A stretch of DNA of 64,000 bases from Cyanobium sp. WAJ14-Wanaka (GTDB taxonomy: Bacteria > Cyanobacteriota > Cyanobacteriia > PCC-6307 > Cyanobiaceae), in the NCBI RefSeq assembly GCF_024345375.1, contig NZ_JAGQAZ010000001.1:186001-250000 (forward strand), given 5' to 3'. Of this stretch, positions 54,931 to 63,363 are shown piece after piece (the stretch's first letter is position 1; each line of letters begins with the position of its first letter). The position numbers and the translations under genes are program-made. The notes below the pieces were generated by a model. It was given only the letters and a program-made list of their open reading frames with translations, was not told where the DNA came from and ran no database searches.

Positions 54931-55703
54931 GTCGCGTGCTGGCGACCACCCCGGCCCTTGGCCGCACACCTATGCCGACGGGCCTTGATCCGGCCCGTTT
55001 GCCGCGCCATGTGGCCGTGATCATGGATGGCAATGGCCGCTGGGCCAGCCGCCGCAACCTGCCCCGGGTGATGGGGCACCGGGAGGGGGTGGAGGCCTTA
55101 AAGCGCACCTTGAGGCTCTGCAGCGACTGGGGAATTGGCTCTTTGACGGCCTATGCCTTCTCCACGGAAAACTGGAATCGGCCCGGCGAGGAGGTCAGTT
55201 TCCTGATGACCCTGTTTGAGCGGGTGCTGGCTCGCGAGCTCCAAGCCCTTGAGCAGGAGCAGGTGCGCATCCGTTTCCTTGGCGACCTCTCCCCCCTGCC
55301 AAATGGGTTGCAGCAGCTGATAGCCGACGCCACGGCCCGCACTGCGGCCAACACCGGCATCCATTTCAACGTTTGCACCAACTACGGCAGCCGGGCCGAA
55401 TTGGTGCTGGCCGCCCAGCGGTTGGCCGAGCGAGCCGCCGCCGGCCAGCTGGCGCCGGCCGAGATCACTGAGGAACTGTTTGCCGCTGAGTTGCACACTG
55501 CCGGTGAGCCCGATCCCGACCTCCTAATTCGCACCAGCGGTGAGCGGCGCATCAGTAATTTCCTGCTCTGGCAGCTCGCCTATGCCGAGCTGCACATCAC
55601 CGACGTGCTTTGGCCCGATTTTGACGAGCAGGCCATGTTGACTGCCCTGCTCGATTACCAGCGGCGGGAGCGCCGCTTTGGTGGTGTTGACCCCCTTGCC
55701 TGA
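54927..55703 (+). CDS. uppS: Isoprenyl transferase (undecaprenyl diphosphate synthase)
   Basis: 258 residues, cis-prenyltransferase. The signature [13 protein letters not shown] holds the catalytic aspartate; [11 protein letters not shown] and [20 protein letters not shown] complete the active site. It builds the C55 lipid carrier for peptidoglycan and surface glycans from isopentenyl units. The first 25 residues are a non-conserved leader typical of cyanobacterial forms. bioB starts inside its last 23 bases. Confidence 0.95.
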   Translation: MSRVLATTPALGRTPMPTGLDPARLPRHVAVIMDGNGRWASRRNLPRVMGHREGVEALKRTLRLCSDWGIGSLTAYAFSTENWNRPGEEVSFLMTLFERVLARELQALEQEQVRIRFLGDLSPLPNGLQQLIADATARTAANTGIHFNVCTNYGSRAELVLAAQRLAERAAAGQLAPAEITEELFAAELHTAGEPDPDLLIRTSGERRISNFLLWQLAYAELHITDVLWPDFDEQAMLTALLDYQRRERRFGGVDPLA

Positions 55704-56655
55704 CCACCTAGTGATCACCCGCCACAACTGGAGCCGCGCCGAGATCCAGACCCTGCTGGAACTGCCCCTGATGGACCTGCTCTGGCAGGCCCAAGGGGTG
55801 CATCGGGCCGCCAATCCCGGTTACCAGGTCCAGCTGGCTTCGCTGCTGAGTGTCAAGACCGGCGGCTGCGAGGAGGACTGCGCCTACTGCCCCCAATCGA
55901 TGTACAACAGCAGCGATGTGGCTGCCCAGCCGGAGCTGGATGTGGCGCCCGTGCTGGAGCGGGCCCGGGCGGCTAAAGCGGCTGGGGCTGACCGCTTTTG
56001 CATGGGTTGGGCCTGGCGTGAAATCCGGGATGGCGCCCCCTTCGACGCCATGCTCGAGATGGTGCGCGGCGTGCGCAAGTTGGGCATGGAGGCCTGCGTA
56101 ACGGCCGGCATGCTCACCGACCAGCAGGCCGCAAAGCTGGCGCAAGCGGGCCTGACTGCCTACAACCACAACCTCGACACCAGCCCAGAGCACTACGACC
56201 AGATCATTTCCACCCGCACCTACCAGGAGCGCCTGGAAACCCTGGCCAGGGTCCGTAGTTCGGGCATCACCATTTGCTGCGGCGGCATCATTGGCATGGG
56301 AGAGAGCCACGCTGATCGCGCCGGCCTGTTGGAGGTGCTCGCCAACCTCAACCCCCACCCCGAAAGCGTGCCGATCAATGCCCTGGTGGCGGTGGAAGGC
56401 ACCCCCCTCGAGGACCTGCCGGCGGTGGACCCCCTGGAGCTGGTGCGGATGGTGGCCACCGCCCGGATAGTGATGCCCCACAGCCGGGTGCGCCTCAGCG
56501 CCGGCCGGCAGGAACTGAACCGGGAAGCCCAGATCCTTTGCCTGTTGGCGGGGGCGGATTCGATCTTCTATGGCGACACCTTGCTCACCACCGGCAATCC
56601 GGACGTGGCAGCAGATCGGGAGCTCCTGGCTGCAGCCGGCGTGCGGGTGGGCTGA
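55681..56655 (+). CDS. bioB: Biotin synthase
   Basis: 324 residues from the GTG at 55681; GTG at 55684 and TTG at 55678 are alternatives, all within the end of uppS. Radical SAM enzyme that inserts sulfur into dethiobiotin. [17 protein letters not shown] has the CxxxCxxC cluster cysteines, and [14 protein letters not shown] and [12 protein letters not shown] bind the second cluster (the Arg ligand). Length and motifs are normal. The gene is followed 14 bp later by trhO. Confidence 0.94.
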   Translation: MVLTPLPDHLVITRHNWSRAEIQTLLELPLMDLLWQAQGVHRAANPGYQVQLASLLSVKTGGCEEDCAYCPQSMYNSSDVAAQPELDVAPVLERARAAKAAGADRFCMGWAWREIRDGAPFDAMLEMVRGVRKLGMEACVTAGMLTDQQAAKLAQAGLTAYNHNLDTSPEHYDQIISTRTYQERLETLARVRSSGITICCGGIIGMGESHADRAGLLEVLANLNPHPESVPINALVAVEGTPLEDLPAVDPLELVRMVATARIVMPHSRVRLSAGRQELNREAQILCLLAGADSIFYGDTLLTTGNPDVAADRELLAAAGVRVG

Positions 56656-56669
56656 GGAGTTTTGGGGCG

Positions 56670-57626
56670 ATGGGTTTTCAGGTTGCCGCTTTCTACCGTT
56701 TTGCGCTGTTTAGCCAGGAAGAACTGCCGCTTTGGCAGCAGCGCTTGCGCAGCTTGGGGGAAGCCGCCGAGCTGAAGGGCACCGTGCTGCTGGCACCGGA
56801 GGGGGTGAACGGCACGATCTGCGGGCCTGAGGCTGGCGTAGAGAGCCTTGTTGAGCAACTGCGCCTGGATCCTCGGCTTGCGGACCTGGAGGTCAAAACA
56901 GCCGAGGCCCACCAGCAGACCTTCTACCGCCTCAAGGTGCGCATCAAGCGGGAGATCGTCACGATGGGTTGTGGGGCCGTGAAGCCCTATCTGGGGGAGG
57001 CTCCCCGGGAGGCCTCAGCCGTGGGCACCCATGTTTCAGCCCAGCAATGGAACCAGTTGATTGCCGATCCGGAAACCCTGGTGATCGACACCCGCAACGA
57101 CTACGAGGTGGCCCTGGGCAGCTTCGCTGGGGCCATCGATCCGGGCACCGGCAGTTTTCGGGAGTTTCCGGCCTGGGTTGAAAACAAGCTCAAGCCCTTG
57201 GTGGCGGAGCAAAAGCCCAGGCAGATCGCCATGTTCTGCACCGGTGGGATCCGCTGTGAGAAGGCCACGGCTTACTTGCTGCAGCAGGGTTTTGAAGGGG
57301 TCCACCACCTGCAGGGCGGCATTTTGAAGTACCTCGAAACCGTGCCTGAGCCGACAAGCCAGTGGCAGGGCGAGTGTTTTGTGTTTGACCAACGGGTCAC
57401 GGTCAACCACCAACTCGAGCCCGGTGAGGCAAGCCTTTGCCATGCCTGCCGCCGCCCCCTCACCGCCGCCGATCGGCTGCTGCCTAGCTACGTGCCAGGG
57501 GTCAGCTGCGGCCATTGCTTGGCCGAGCACGATGCTGAAGATCGAGGCCGTTTTGCGGAGCGGCAGCGCCAAATTGGCCTGGCCAAGGCCCGGGGCGAGG
57601 CCCACATCGGCAAGCTGCACCAGTGA
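56670..57626 (+). CDS. trhO: tRNA uridine(34) hydroxylase (rhodanese family, TrhO/YceA)
   Basis: 318 residues from the ATG at 56670; a purine-rich GAGGAG is 11 bp upstream and the longer open frame lies inside bioB. An N-terminal ferredoxin-like domain (GTVLLAPEGVNGTICG) precedes the rhodanese domain with Cys190 in MFCTGGIRCEKA. The C-terminus has a zinc-ribbon-like pair (CHAC and CGHC). TrhO hydroxylates the wobble uridine using oxygen. GST-family gene begins 13 bp downstream. Confidence 0.92.
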   Translation: MGFQVAAFYRFALFSQEELPLWQQRLRSLGEAAELKGTVLLAPEGVNGTICGPEAGVESLVEQLRLDPRLADLEVKTAEAHQQTFYRLKVRIKREIVTMGCGAVKPYLGEAPREASAVGTHVSAQQWNQLIADPETLVIDTRNDYEVALGSFAGAIDPGTGSFREFPAWVENKLKPLVAEQKPRQIAMFCTGGIRCEKATAYLLQQGFEGVHHLQGGILKYLETVPEPTSQWQGECFVFDQRVTVNHQLEPGEASLCHACRRPLTAADRLLPSYVPGVSCGHCLAEHDAEDRGRFAERQRQIGLAKARGEAHIGKLHQ

Positions 57627-57639
57627 GCCAAGGCTGCCG

Positions 57640-58380
57640 GTGAAGCCAATCCTGTACAGCTTCAGGCGGTGTCCCTATGCCATCCGCGCCCGCTTGGCCC
57701 TGCTGGTGGCTGGCTACGTACCCGGCCACAACCTTGAGATCCGGGAGGTGAGCCTGAAGGCCAAACCGCCCGAACTGCTGGCCCTCTCGCCCAAGGCCAC
57801 CGTGCCGGTGCTGCAGCTTTGGGAGCCGATGGGCTCACCGACCGGTGGGCAGGTTCTCGATCAAAGCCTGGCGATCATGCACTGGGCCCTTGAACGGGGC
57901 GATCCCCAGCGCTGGCTGGTGGGCTGGAGCGCCGCCGATCGGGCCACGATGGCCGAGCTGATCGCCGAAAACGACGGCCCCTTTAAGCACCATCTCGATC
58001 GCTTCAAATATCCCGATCGCTATCCCCAGGAAATATCTGCAGGGGAGCCGGGCGCTGCAGCCCAGGAACATCGGGCTGCTGGTCTGCGGATTTTGCGGCG
58101 CTGGAACAGGCGGTTGCAACCAGCGTCTAGGCCCGGGGGCTGGTTGCTTGGGGATCGCCCCTCGTTGGCCGACATGGCCCTGCTGCCCTTTGTGCGCCAG
58201 TTCCGCTTGGCGGATACAACGGGCTTCGATCTGGAGCCGCAGCTGGAGGCTCTCCAGGTGTGGCTGGCCAGTTTTTTGCCCGGCGCCGAGCTGACGACGG
58301 TTCTCGAGAGCCCCTGGGCGGAGCGCACCCCATGGCTTTCAGCGGCTAAAGCTGGCCCCGTGGGAGCCCTGGCGCCATGA
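57640..58380 (+). CDS. Glutathione S-transferase family protein
   Basis: 246 residues from the GTG at 57640; the longer open frame is in trhO. The N-terminal thioredoxin fold opens VKPILYSFRRCPYAIRARLAL with a cysteine-proline pair typical of omega/YfcF-like GSTs, and KATVPVLQLW and DQSLAIMHWALERG follow the usual cis-proline and Glu/Ser glutathione contacts. C-terminal helices include LGDRPSLADMALLPFVRQF. Reaction unknown; glutathionyl-hydroquinone reductase or stress protein are options. Stop overlaps the next ATG by 4 bp. Confidence 0.87.
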   Translation: MKPILYSFRRCPYAIRARLALLVAGYVPGHNLEIREVSLKAKPPELLALSPKATVPVLQLWEPMGSPTGGQVLDQSLAIMHWALERGDPQRWLVGWSAADRATMAELIAENDGPFKHHLDRFKYPDRYPQEISAGEPGAAAQEHRAAGLRILRRWNRRLQPASRPGGWLLGDRPSLADMALLPFVRQFRLADTTGFDLEPQLEALQVWLASFLPGAELTTVLESPWAERTPWLSAAKAGPVGALAP

Positions 58381-58910
58381 CGATGCCCACCCTCGAGCAG
58401 TTGGAGCAGGAGGGTCAGCGCCGGGGTCTGTTGCTGCGCCTGCAGGTGGGCCGCCCCTTGGGGGTGGGCTGGACCCTGCGGGTGGGGGTGGCGCGGCAGG
58501 GGACTGGGCAATCCGGGAAGGCTGGTGCTTTGCAGTTACTCGGCGAACTCAAGGGCTGGGCCCTGCCCACCACCGGCGGCCTGCGCCTCGACACGCTGCG
58601 GGTGCAGGGGGAGCAGGTGGCAGCAGTGGCACCCCTGATCTGTGCCGCGAGCTTCGCCTGGGCCCTCGAGCAAACACCCTGTCGCCAGGCCACGATCCTG
58701 GCGATCCGCGACAGCGACGGCCAACATCGCCGCCTGGTGCGCTACTTCCGCAGCCTCGGTTTTTTGCCCCTCCGTGAGCTGGCGGCGGGCCCAGCCGACC
58801 TGGCTCCCCGGCTGCTGTGGGGGGGCTCAGGCCTGCTGATGCGGGCGGAATGCACGGAGGTGCTGTCCCGCAGTGTCCGCCGCCTGGGATTGGTTCAGAA
58901 CTGCAGCTGA
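58377..58910 (+). CDS. Hypothetical protein, GNAT-like C-terminal part
   Basis: 177 residues. The second half contains ATILAIRDSDGQHRRLVRYF followed by RSLGFLPLRELA, which recalls the final helix and strand of GNAT acetyltransferases, but the acetyl-CoA loop RxxGxG is not evident. Function unassigned. ATGA overlap ties it to the GST-like gene and its 3' end overlaps the convergent porin gene by 16 bp. Confidence 0.6.
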   Translation: MTMPTLEQLEQEGQRRGLLLRLQVGRPLGVGWTLRVGVARQGTGQSGKAGALQLLGELKGWALPTTGGLRLDTLRVQGEQVAAVAPLICAASFAWALEQTPCRQATILAIRDSDGQHRRLVRYFRSLGFLPLRELAAGPADLAPRLLWGGSGLLMRAECTEVLSRSVRRLGLVQNCS

Positions 58911-60184
58911 ACCTGCAGGCCTAGGGCCAGGATGTTGCCCGTGCTGGATGTGCCCCCTGGATTGATGATCCACTGCAGAAATGGTTGCAGCGAAAGGCTG
59001 CTGTTGACCGTGGCGGTGTAGTTGAGCTCCAGGCTGGTTTCTGGGTTCAGGTTGGTTCCCGCCGTTGCGTTGAAGTTGTTTTGGCCGATCGCGAGGGCCA
59101 GTACATCTAGGGGGCGACCAGGAATAACCCCCTGACTCAACCAGCCACCACTTAGGAATAGTCCCAGGGGGGAATCGGCATTGTCTCCGGCACCACTAAT
59201 GCCAAACCAAAACCGGTTGTCTATGCCTAGGGGCAGGGGGGCGGCCAGGGTGATACTGCTAAAAAAACCTGGAGTTAAGAGGTTGCTGGTGGTATTTGCT
59301 TCGTAGGCACCGCCAATTTGGAGCAGGGGTTTGGGCAATTGGCGGCTGACCGGTTGGGGCTCCATTGCAGATCCCTGCTTGCCATCTCCAGCCTTTGCCT
59401 TTAGCTGAATTGGCTGGGCAAACTTTTGGTAGCCAGGTAGGCGATCAAAGCTCCACTGCAGGGCCTGAATATGGCCAGTGTTTTTATCTTGTTGGGGATT
59501 GACTCCAAATAGGGAGGCAATGGCAACTTGGGGATCAAGCCAGAAGGCCCCGTAACGCAATTCGCCGTAGGGCCCGTAATCCTTAATGGGGCCGTTGCTG
59601 TTAGAGCCGGGCCGCCAGTTCAGCTCAATTCCAGGAGTGGCGAATGGGTTGATCGGCAGGTTGGTGATATTGAGATTCAAGGTGTTGTTGAACACCGAAT
59701 TCACGTAGAAATTCAGTACGGGTGCCTCCGCAAAGCCCGGGTTAATCGAAAATATTCCCGCCTTGATATCCACCGAACCAGTGCCCGCACTGCGCTCGAT
59801 TTGGGCGCCAGTTAGCCAGAGGCCGGTGGGGTGGTCAATGGCGGTGAGGGGAAAGGCTGAACCGAGTCGCTGGCCGTAGCCGGGGGTGCCGTTGAACAGG
59901 GTCAGTTCGACGTTTGCACTCCAGTGGTCTGCCTCTTGCCAAATGGCAGGATCCTTGCCAAAACCACTGCTGGCACTGGCATTAAAGGTGGTTTGCTGAA
60001 TCCAGTTGCTGGCCTTGGTTGTGCCCCCCGCTGGATTGCCCAGCAGGTCGCTTTGGATGTTGAGCCCCAACTGCAACCAGTCCGGTGTCAGGGGCGTGGC
60101 TGTTTGGGCAGCACTCGGCAGCGCCATCAGGGCAAGCGCGACTGTGGCAAAGGCCACCGATGCCGCAGGGCCGGGGTGCTGCAT
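58895..60184 (-). CDS. OprB-family carbohydrate-selective porin-like protein
   Basis: 429 residues from the ATG at 60184, 4 bp after the lipA stop. Signal peptide (VAFATVALALMALPSAAQ), then a beta-rich body and a C-terminal phenylalanine (LQVQLQF), the usual outer-membrane barrel signature. GIELNWRPGSN, YGELRYGAFWLDP and TSLELNYTATVNSSLSLQPF fit the OprB family of substrate porins. The SLH domain common to cyanobacterial porins is missing, so it may be a smaller, accessory porin. Some Asn/Thr-rich segments suggest relaxed surface loops. Confidence 0.8.
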   Translation of the reverse strand: MQHPGPAASVAFATVALALMALPSAAQTATPLTPDWLQLGLNIQSDLLGNPAGGTTKASNWIQQTTFNASASSGFGKDPAIWQEADHWSANVELTLFNGTPGYGQRLGSAFPLTAIDHPTGLWLTGAQIERSAGTGSVDIKAGIFSINPGFAEAPVLNFYVNSVFNNTLNLNITNLPINPFATPGIELNWRPGSNSNGPIKDYGPYGELRYGAFWLDPQVAIASLFGVNPQQDKNTGHIQALQWSFDRLPGYQKFAQPIQLKAKAGDGKQGSAMEPQPVSRQLPKPLLQIGGAYEANTTSNLLTPGFFSSITLAAPLPLGIDNRFWFGISGAGDNADSPLGLFLSGGWLSQGVIPGRPLDVLALAIGQNNFNATAGTNLNPETSLELNYTATVNSSLSLQPFLQWIINPGGTSSTGNILALGLQVQLQF

Positions 60185-60188
60185 CGCC

Positions 60189-61100
60189 CTAGCTGGCTTC
60201 AGCGTGGTAGCTGCTGCGGACCAGGGGGCCACTGCGGACTTGCTGGAAACCAAGGTCCTTGGCGATGGCTGCGAGCCCATCGAATTCCTCCGGTCTCCAG
60301 TAGCGCTCAACAGGAATGTGGGCCAATGAAGGCCGTAAGTATTGCCCGAGGGTGAGGCGCTGGCAATTCGCTTTGCGCAGATCCCCTAGGGCCTCCACCA
60401 CCTCTTCAAAGGTTTCGCCGAGGCCGAGCATTAACCCCGACTTGCTTGGTATCTGGGGGGCAAGTTCTTGGGCCGCGGCGAGTAACTCCAGGGAACGCTG
60501 GTAGGTGGCTCCCCGCCGCACTTCGCCCTGCAGCCGTTTCACGGTTTCCAGGTTGTGGTTGAAGCAGACGGGCCCTGCCGCCAGAACGGCCGCCAAGCGT
60601 TGACGTTGGGCTGCAATTGCCTCGCTTTGCAATGGAAAGCCACCCCAGAAATCTGGGGTGAGCACCTCAATGGCGACTAGGGGATTGCGGCGGCGGATGG
60701 CGGCCATGGCCCCGGTAAATAGGCAGGCTCCATGGTCAGGCAGGTCGTCGCGGGCGACGGCCGTGAGCACCACATAGCGAAGCCCCAGGGCGACCACGGC
60801 CTCAGCCACCCGCTCCGCTTCCTGGCTGTCATAGGGGTTGGGCGCTTCACCTTTGTCAACTTGGCAAAAGGCGCAGCTGCGGGTGCAGATCGGTCCACCG
60901 AGCAGGAAGGTGGCGGTGCCGGCCGCGTAGCACTCACCGCGGTTGGGGCAGCGGCCCTCCTCACAGATGGTGTGCAGCCTTTGCTGTTTCACCACTTCCT
61001 GCACGGCCGCCAGGCTGGATGCCGCACCAATCGGGCGACGCAACCAGGCCGGTAGCCGTTCCTGGGGTGGAATTGAGCTGTAGCGAGACATGGGCCTCAC
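60189..61100 (-). CDS. lipA: Lipoyl synthase
   Basis: 303 residues. Radical SAM enzyme that inserts two sulfurs into octanoyl groups of dehydrogenase E2 and GcvH proteins. Auxiliary cluster motif [12 protein letters not shown], radical SAM motif [10 protein letters not shown] and the C-terminal RSSYHAE serine are present. The stop abuts the porin gene and the ATG overlaps the recR stop by 4 bp. Cyanobacteria often hold two lipA copies; which this is cannot be told. Confidence 0.95.
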   Translation of the reverse strand: MRPMSRYSSIPPQERLPAWLRRPIGAASSLAAVQEVVKQQRLHTICEEGRCPNRGECYAAGTATFLLGGPICTRSCAFCQVDKGEAPNPYDSQEAERVAEAVVALGLRYVVLTAVARDDLPDHGACLFTGAMAAIRRRNPLVAIEVLTPDFWGGFPLQSEAIAAQRQRLAAVLAAGPVCFNHNLETVKRLQGEVRRGATYQRSLELLAAAQELAPQIPSKSGLMLGLGETFEEVVEALGDLRKANCQRLTLGQYLRPSLAHIPVERYWRPEEFDGLAAIAKDLGFQQVRSGPLVRSSYHAEAS

Positions 61101-61696
61101 TCCACGGGCCGGCGCCCATCAAAGGCCCGGGCCAGGGTCACCTCGTCGGCATATTCCAATTCGCTGCCCACGGGCAGGCCATAGGCAATCCGACTGACGG
61201 TCGTAAATGGCTTGAGTAGGCGGGCGAGATAAAGGCTGGTGGTGTCTCCCTCCACGCTGGGGGTGAGGGCCAGGATCACCTCAGCTATCCCCTCCCTATC
61301 GACCCGGTGGACCAGCGGTTGGACTTGCAGTAATTCAGGCCCGATCCCATCCATGGGCGAGATCAGGCCGCAGAGCACGTGATAGCTGCCCTTGAATTCC
61401 CTGGTGCGCTCCATCGCCAGTAGGTCGCGGGAGTCGGCAACCACACAGATCTGGTCTGTGTGGCGCTCCGGATTACGGCAGATATCGCAGAGCTCTTCTG
61501 AAGAGAAATGGAAACAGCGTTGGCATTGGCCCACCTGGCTGCGGGCCGCCAATAGGGCATCGGCAAAGGAGCGGATCTGCTCCTCTGGCTGACGCAACAG
61601 ATGCAGGGCCAACCGTTGGGCCGTGCGCGGACCAATGCCTGGCAGTCGCTCGAACTGCTCAATCAGCCTGGCCAGGGGGCGGGTGAAGCCGCTCAG
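61097..61696 (-). CDS. recR: Recombination mediator protein RecR (non-canonical start)
   Basis: About 199 residues if read from a CTG at 61696; an ATT at 61720 would give 207. RecR loads RecA at gaps with RecF and RecO. The helix-hairpin-helix motif [20 protein letters not shown], the zinc finger CQRC ... CDIC and the Toprim region ([14 protein letters not shown] and [19 protein letters not shown]) are complete. The frame is closed by a stop just before ATT, and between there and the conserved LIEQF there is no ATG, GTG or TTG, so an unusual start or a sequence error must be involved. The first TTG lies inside the HhH motif. Confidence 0.85.
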   Translation of the reverse strand: MSGFTRPLARLIEQFERLPGIGPRTAQRLALHLLRQPEEQIRSFADALLAARSQVGQCQRCFHFSSEELCDICRNPERHTDQICVVADSRDLLAMERTREFKGSYHVLCGLISPMDGIGPELLQVQPLVHRVDREGIAEVILALTPSVEGDTTSLYLARLLKPFTTVSRIAYGLPVGSELEYADEVTLARAFDGRRPVE

Positions 61697-61779
61697 CGAT
61701 CCGCTGCAATTGGCGAGAATCTAGGGGGATCTGCCGTCACTCAGCAGAATGCTCTTACCCGTTCTCTTCCTTTGGGTCC

Positions 61780-62331
61780 ATGCTTCCCTTTCGCAACCTG
61801 CTGCCCCGAGCCCTTGCCCTGTTGACGGTGCTGGTGCTGGTCGGCTGCAGTGCATCAGCGGCCGGGCTGAATAGCTTCCAAAGTGCCGATGGTCGCTATG
61901 CCTTCCTCTACCCCACGGGCTGGAATCGGGTGCAGGTGAGCGGCGGCCCCCAGGTGGTCTTCCACGACCTGATCAACAGTGACGAAACCCTGAGCCTGGT
62001 CATCTCCCAGGTGACCCCCGGCAGCGACCTCCAATCCCTGGGCAGTGCGGTGGCGGTTGGCGAGCAGCTACGCCGCACGGTGATTGCCCCAGAGGGCAGT
62101 GGCCGCGTCGCCGACCTGGTGGAGGCCAGCGAGCGCAGCAGCGGTGGCCGCACCTTCTACGACATGGAATATGCGGTGCATCTGGACGACCGTGACCGCC
62201 ATGAATTGGCCACGGTGGTGGTGGATCGGGGCAGGCTATACACCTTGGCCGCCAGCACCAACGAAATCCGTTGGCAGAAGGTGCAGGGGCTGTTCCACCA
62301 GGTGATTGAGTCGTTCACCCTGCTGGTTTAG
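61780..62331 (+). CDS. PsbP-like photosystem II lipoprotein (CyanoP)
   Basis: 183 residues. A lipoprotein signal (LLTVLVLVGC, lipid-carrying Cys23) fits CyanoP, which is tethered on the lumenal side of the thylakoid. The mature domain has the PsbP fold with FQSADGRYAFLYPTGWNRVQV, VVFHDLINSDETLSLVISQV and RHELATVVVDRGRLYTLAAS. CyanoP assists early photosystem II assembly. It starts 83 bp after recR in the divergent direction and may overlap the FAD oxidoreductase start. Confidence 0.9.
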   Translation: MLPFRNLLPRALALLTVLVLVGCSASAAGLNSFQSADGRYAFLYPTGWNRVQVSGGPQVVFHDLINSDETLSLVISQVTPGSDLQSLGSAVAVGEQLRRTVIAPEGSGRVADLVEASERSSGGRTFYDMEYAVHLDDRDRHELATVVVDRGRLYTLAASTNEIRWQKVQGLFHQVIESFTLLV

Positions 62332-63361
62332 GGCCCTGGAGCTCCCCGATGTGGTGGTAGTTGGTGGCGGCCTGGCCGGTGGCCTATTGGCCTTGGCCTT
62401 GGCGGAAGCTGGCCAGCGGGTGGTCGTTGTAGACGCCGATAAGGCTGCTGCCACGGGCCTGAGCTACGGCGGCGTGGTGGGCGACGCCGTGGCTGGCTGG
62501 CAGCGGCTGCAACAACGCCACGGCGACCTGGGCCTGAGCAGCTGTCGGATTCATCGCTACGGGATCCACTGCCACGGGATCCACCGCCACGGAAACCCTC
62601 CCCCGGAGCCCGCCACGGGGGGGGGCCGGGTAGATGGCCCTGTGTTTAGGAGCCGCCTGCCCCAAGCCCTTGCTGATGCTGGGGTTGGACTTTTGAGGGG
62701 CGAGGTGCGCGGACCCCTATCGGCCCCGGGGCCAGGGGCCCCCTGGCGGCTTTGCCTGGGGGCGGATTCACCGCCGCTAGCTGCCCGAAAGGTGGTTTTG
62801 GCGGCGGGTGCCCATTGCCGCACGCTGTGGCCCGCACTGCCTGATCGGCTGCGGAGCAGTTGGGCGGGAGTGCTCCAACTGGAGCAGGAACCCAGCCTCG
62901 CCAGCGCTAACTCCCTGGGGAAAACGGCCCAGCTGGGGCGGGGCGATTTGCTGATCCCCCAGCGCTTTGCCCGCCTGGATCTTGAGGCCCGTGCCGCCGA
63001 GCTCACGGAGGCCGCATGGGTGGTTGATCCGGGCCTGGCGCCCTGGGGCTCCGGATCCTTGCTGGGCCAAATCAGCTGGGTGCCCCCGGGATTGGCTGCA
63101 GGGGTTGAGTTGGCAGATTCCCCCGATCCGGCGGTGATGGAGACCCACCTACGGGCCGGTGTGGCTGCTCTGGATCCGGCCTTGGCCCAGCTGCCGGGCA
63201 ATTTTCAGCAGTTGCCGGTGGCCTTTTGCATCGGATCCGAGCCCCTGGTGGGCCCCGTGGCCGATGCCCCCGGGCTCTGGGCGTTTAGCGGATTTAGTGG
63301 GGCCTTTAGCCAGGTGCCCCTATTGGTTGGCCAGATGGCGATGGCTGTTGCAAGCTGGTAG
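62306..63361 (+). CDS. FAD-dependent oxidoreductase (DAO family)
   Basis: 351 residues if the TTG at 62306 is used; GTG at 62351 would start directly at the nucleotide motif VVVVGGGLAGGLLALALA. No ATG is available, so the start is open. The C-terminal GLWAFSGFSGAFSQVPLL is the second flavin motif of D-amino-acid-oxidase-type enzymes (DadA/ThiO-like). A His-rich insert made of IHRYG, IHCHG and IHRHG repeats lies at residues 82-96, encoded by a 15 bp repeat. Substrate unknown. The HlyD-type gene begins 2 bp after the stop. Confidence 0.78.
   Translation: MSRSPCWFRALELPDVVVVGGGLAGGLLALALAEAGQRVVVVDADKAAATGLSYGGVVGDAVAGWQRLQQRHGDLGLSSCRIHRYGIHCHGIHRHGNPPPEPATGGGRVDGPVFRSRLPQALADAGVGLLRGEVRGPLSAPGPGAPWRLCLGADSPPLAARKVVLAAGAHCRTLWPALPDRLRSSWAGVLQLEQEPSLASANSLGKTAQLGRGDLLIPQRFARLDLEARAAELTEAAWVVDPGLAPWGSGSLLGQISWVPPGLAAGVELADSPDPAVMETHLRAGVAALDPALAQLPGNFQQLPVAFCIGSEPLVGPVADAPGLWAFSGFSGAFSQVPLLVGQMAMAVASW
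62549..62593. repeat. Three-copy 15 bp repeat inside the FAD oxidoreductase gene
   Basis: Units at 62549-62563, 62564-62578 and 62579-62593 (the middle one ATCCACTGCCACGGG) differ by a few bases and each encodes Ile-His-x-x-Gly. The reading frame is kept. Confidence 0.85.
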
Positions 63362-63363
63362 GC

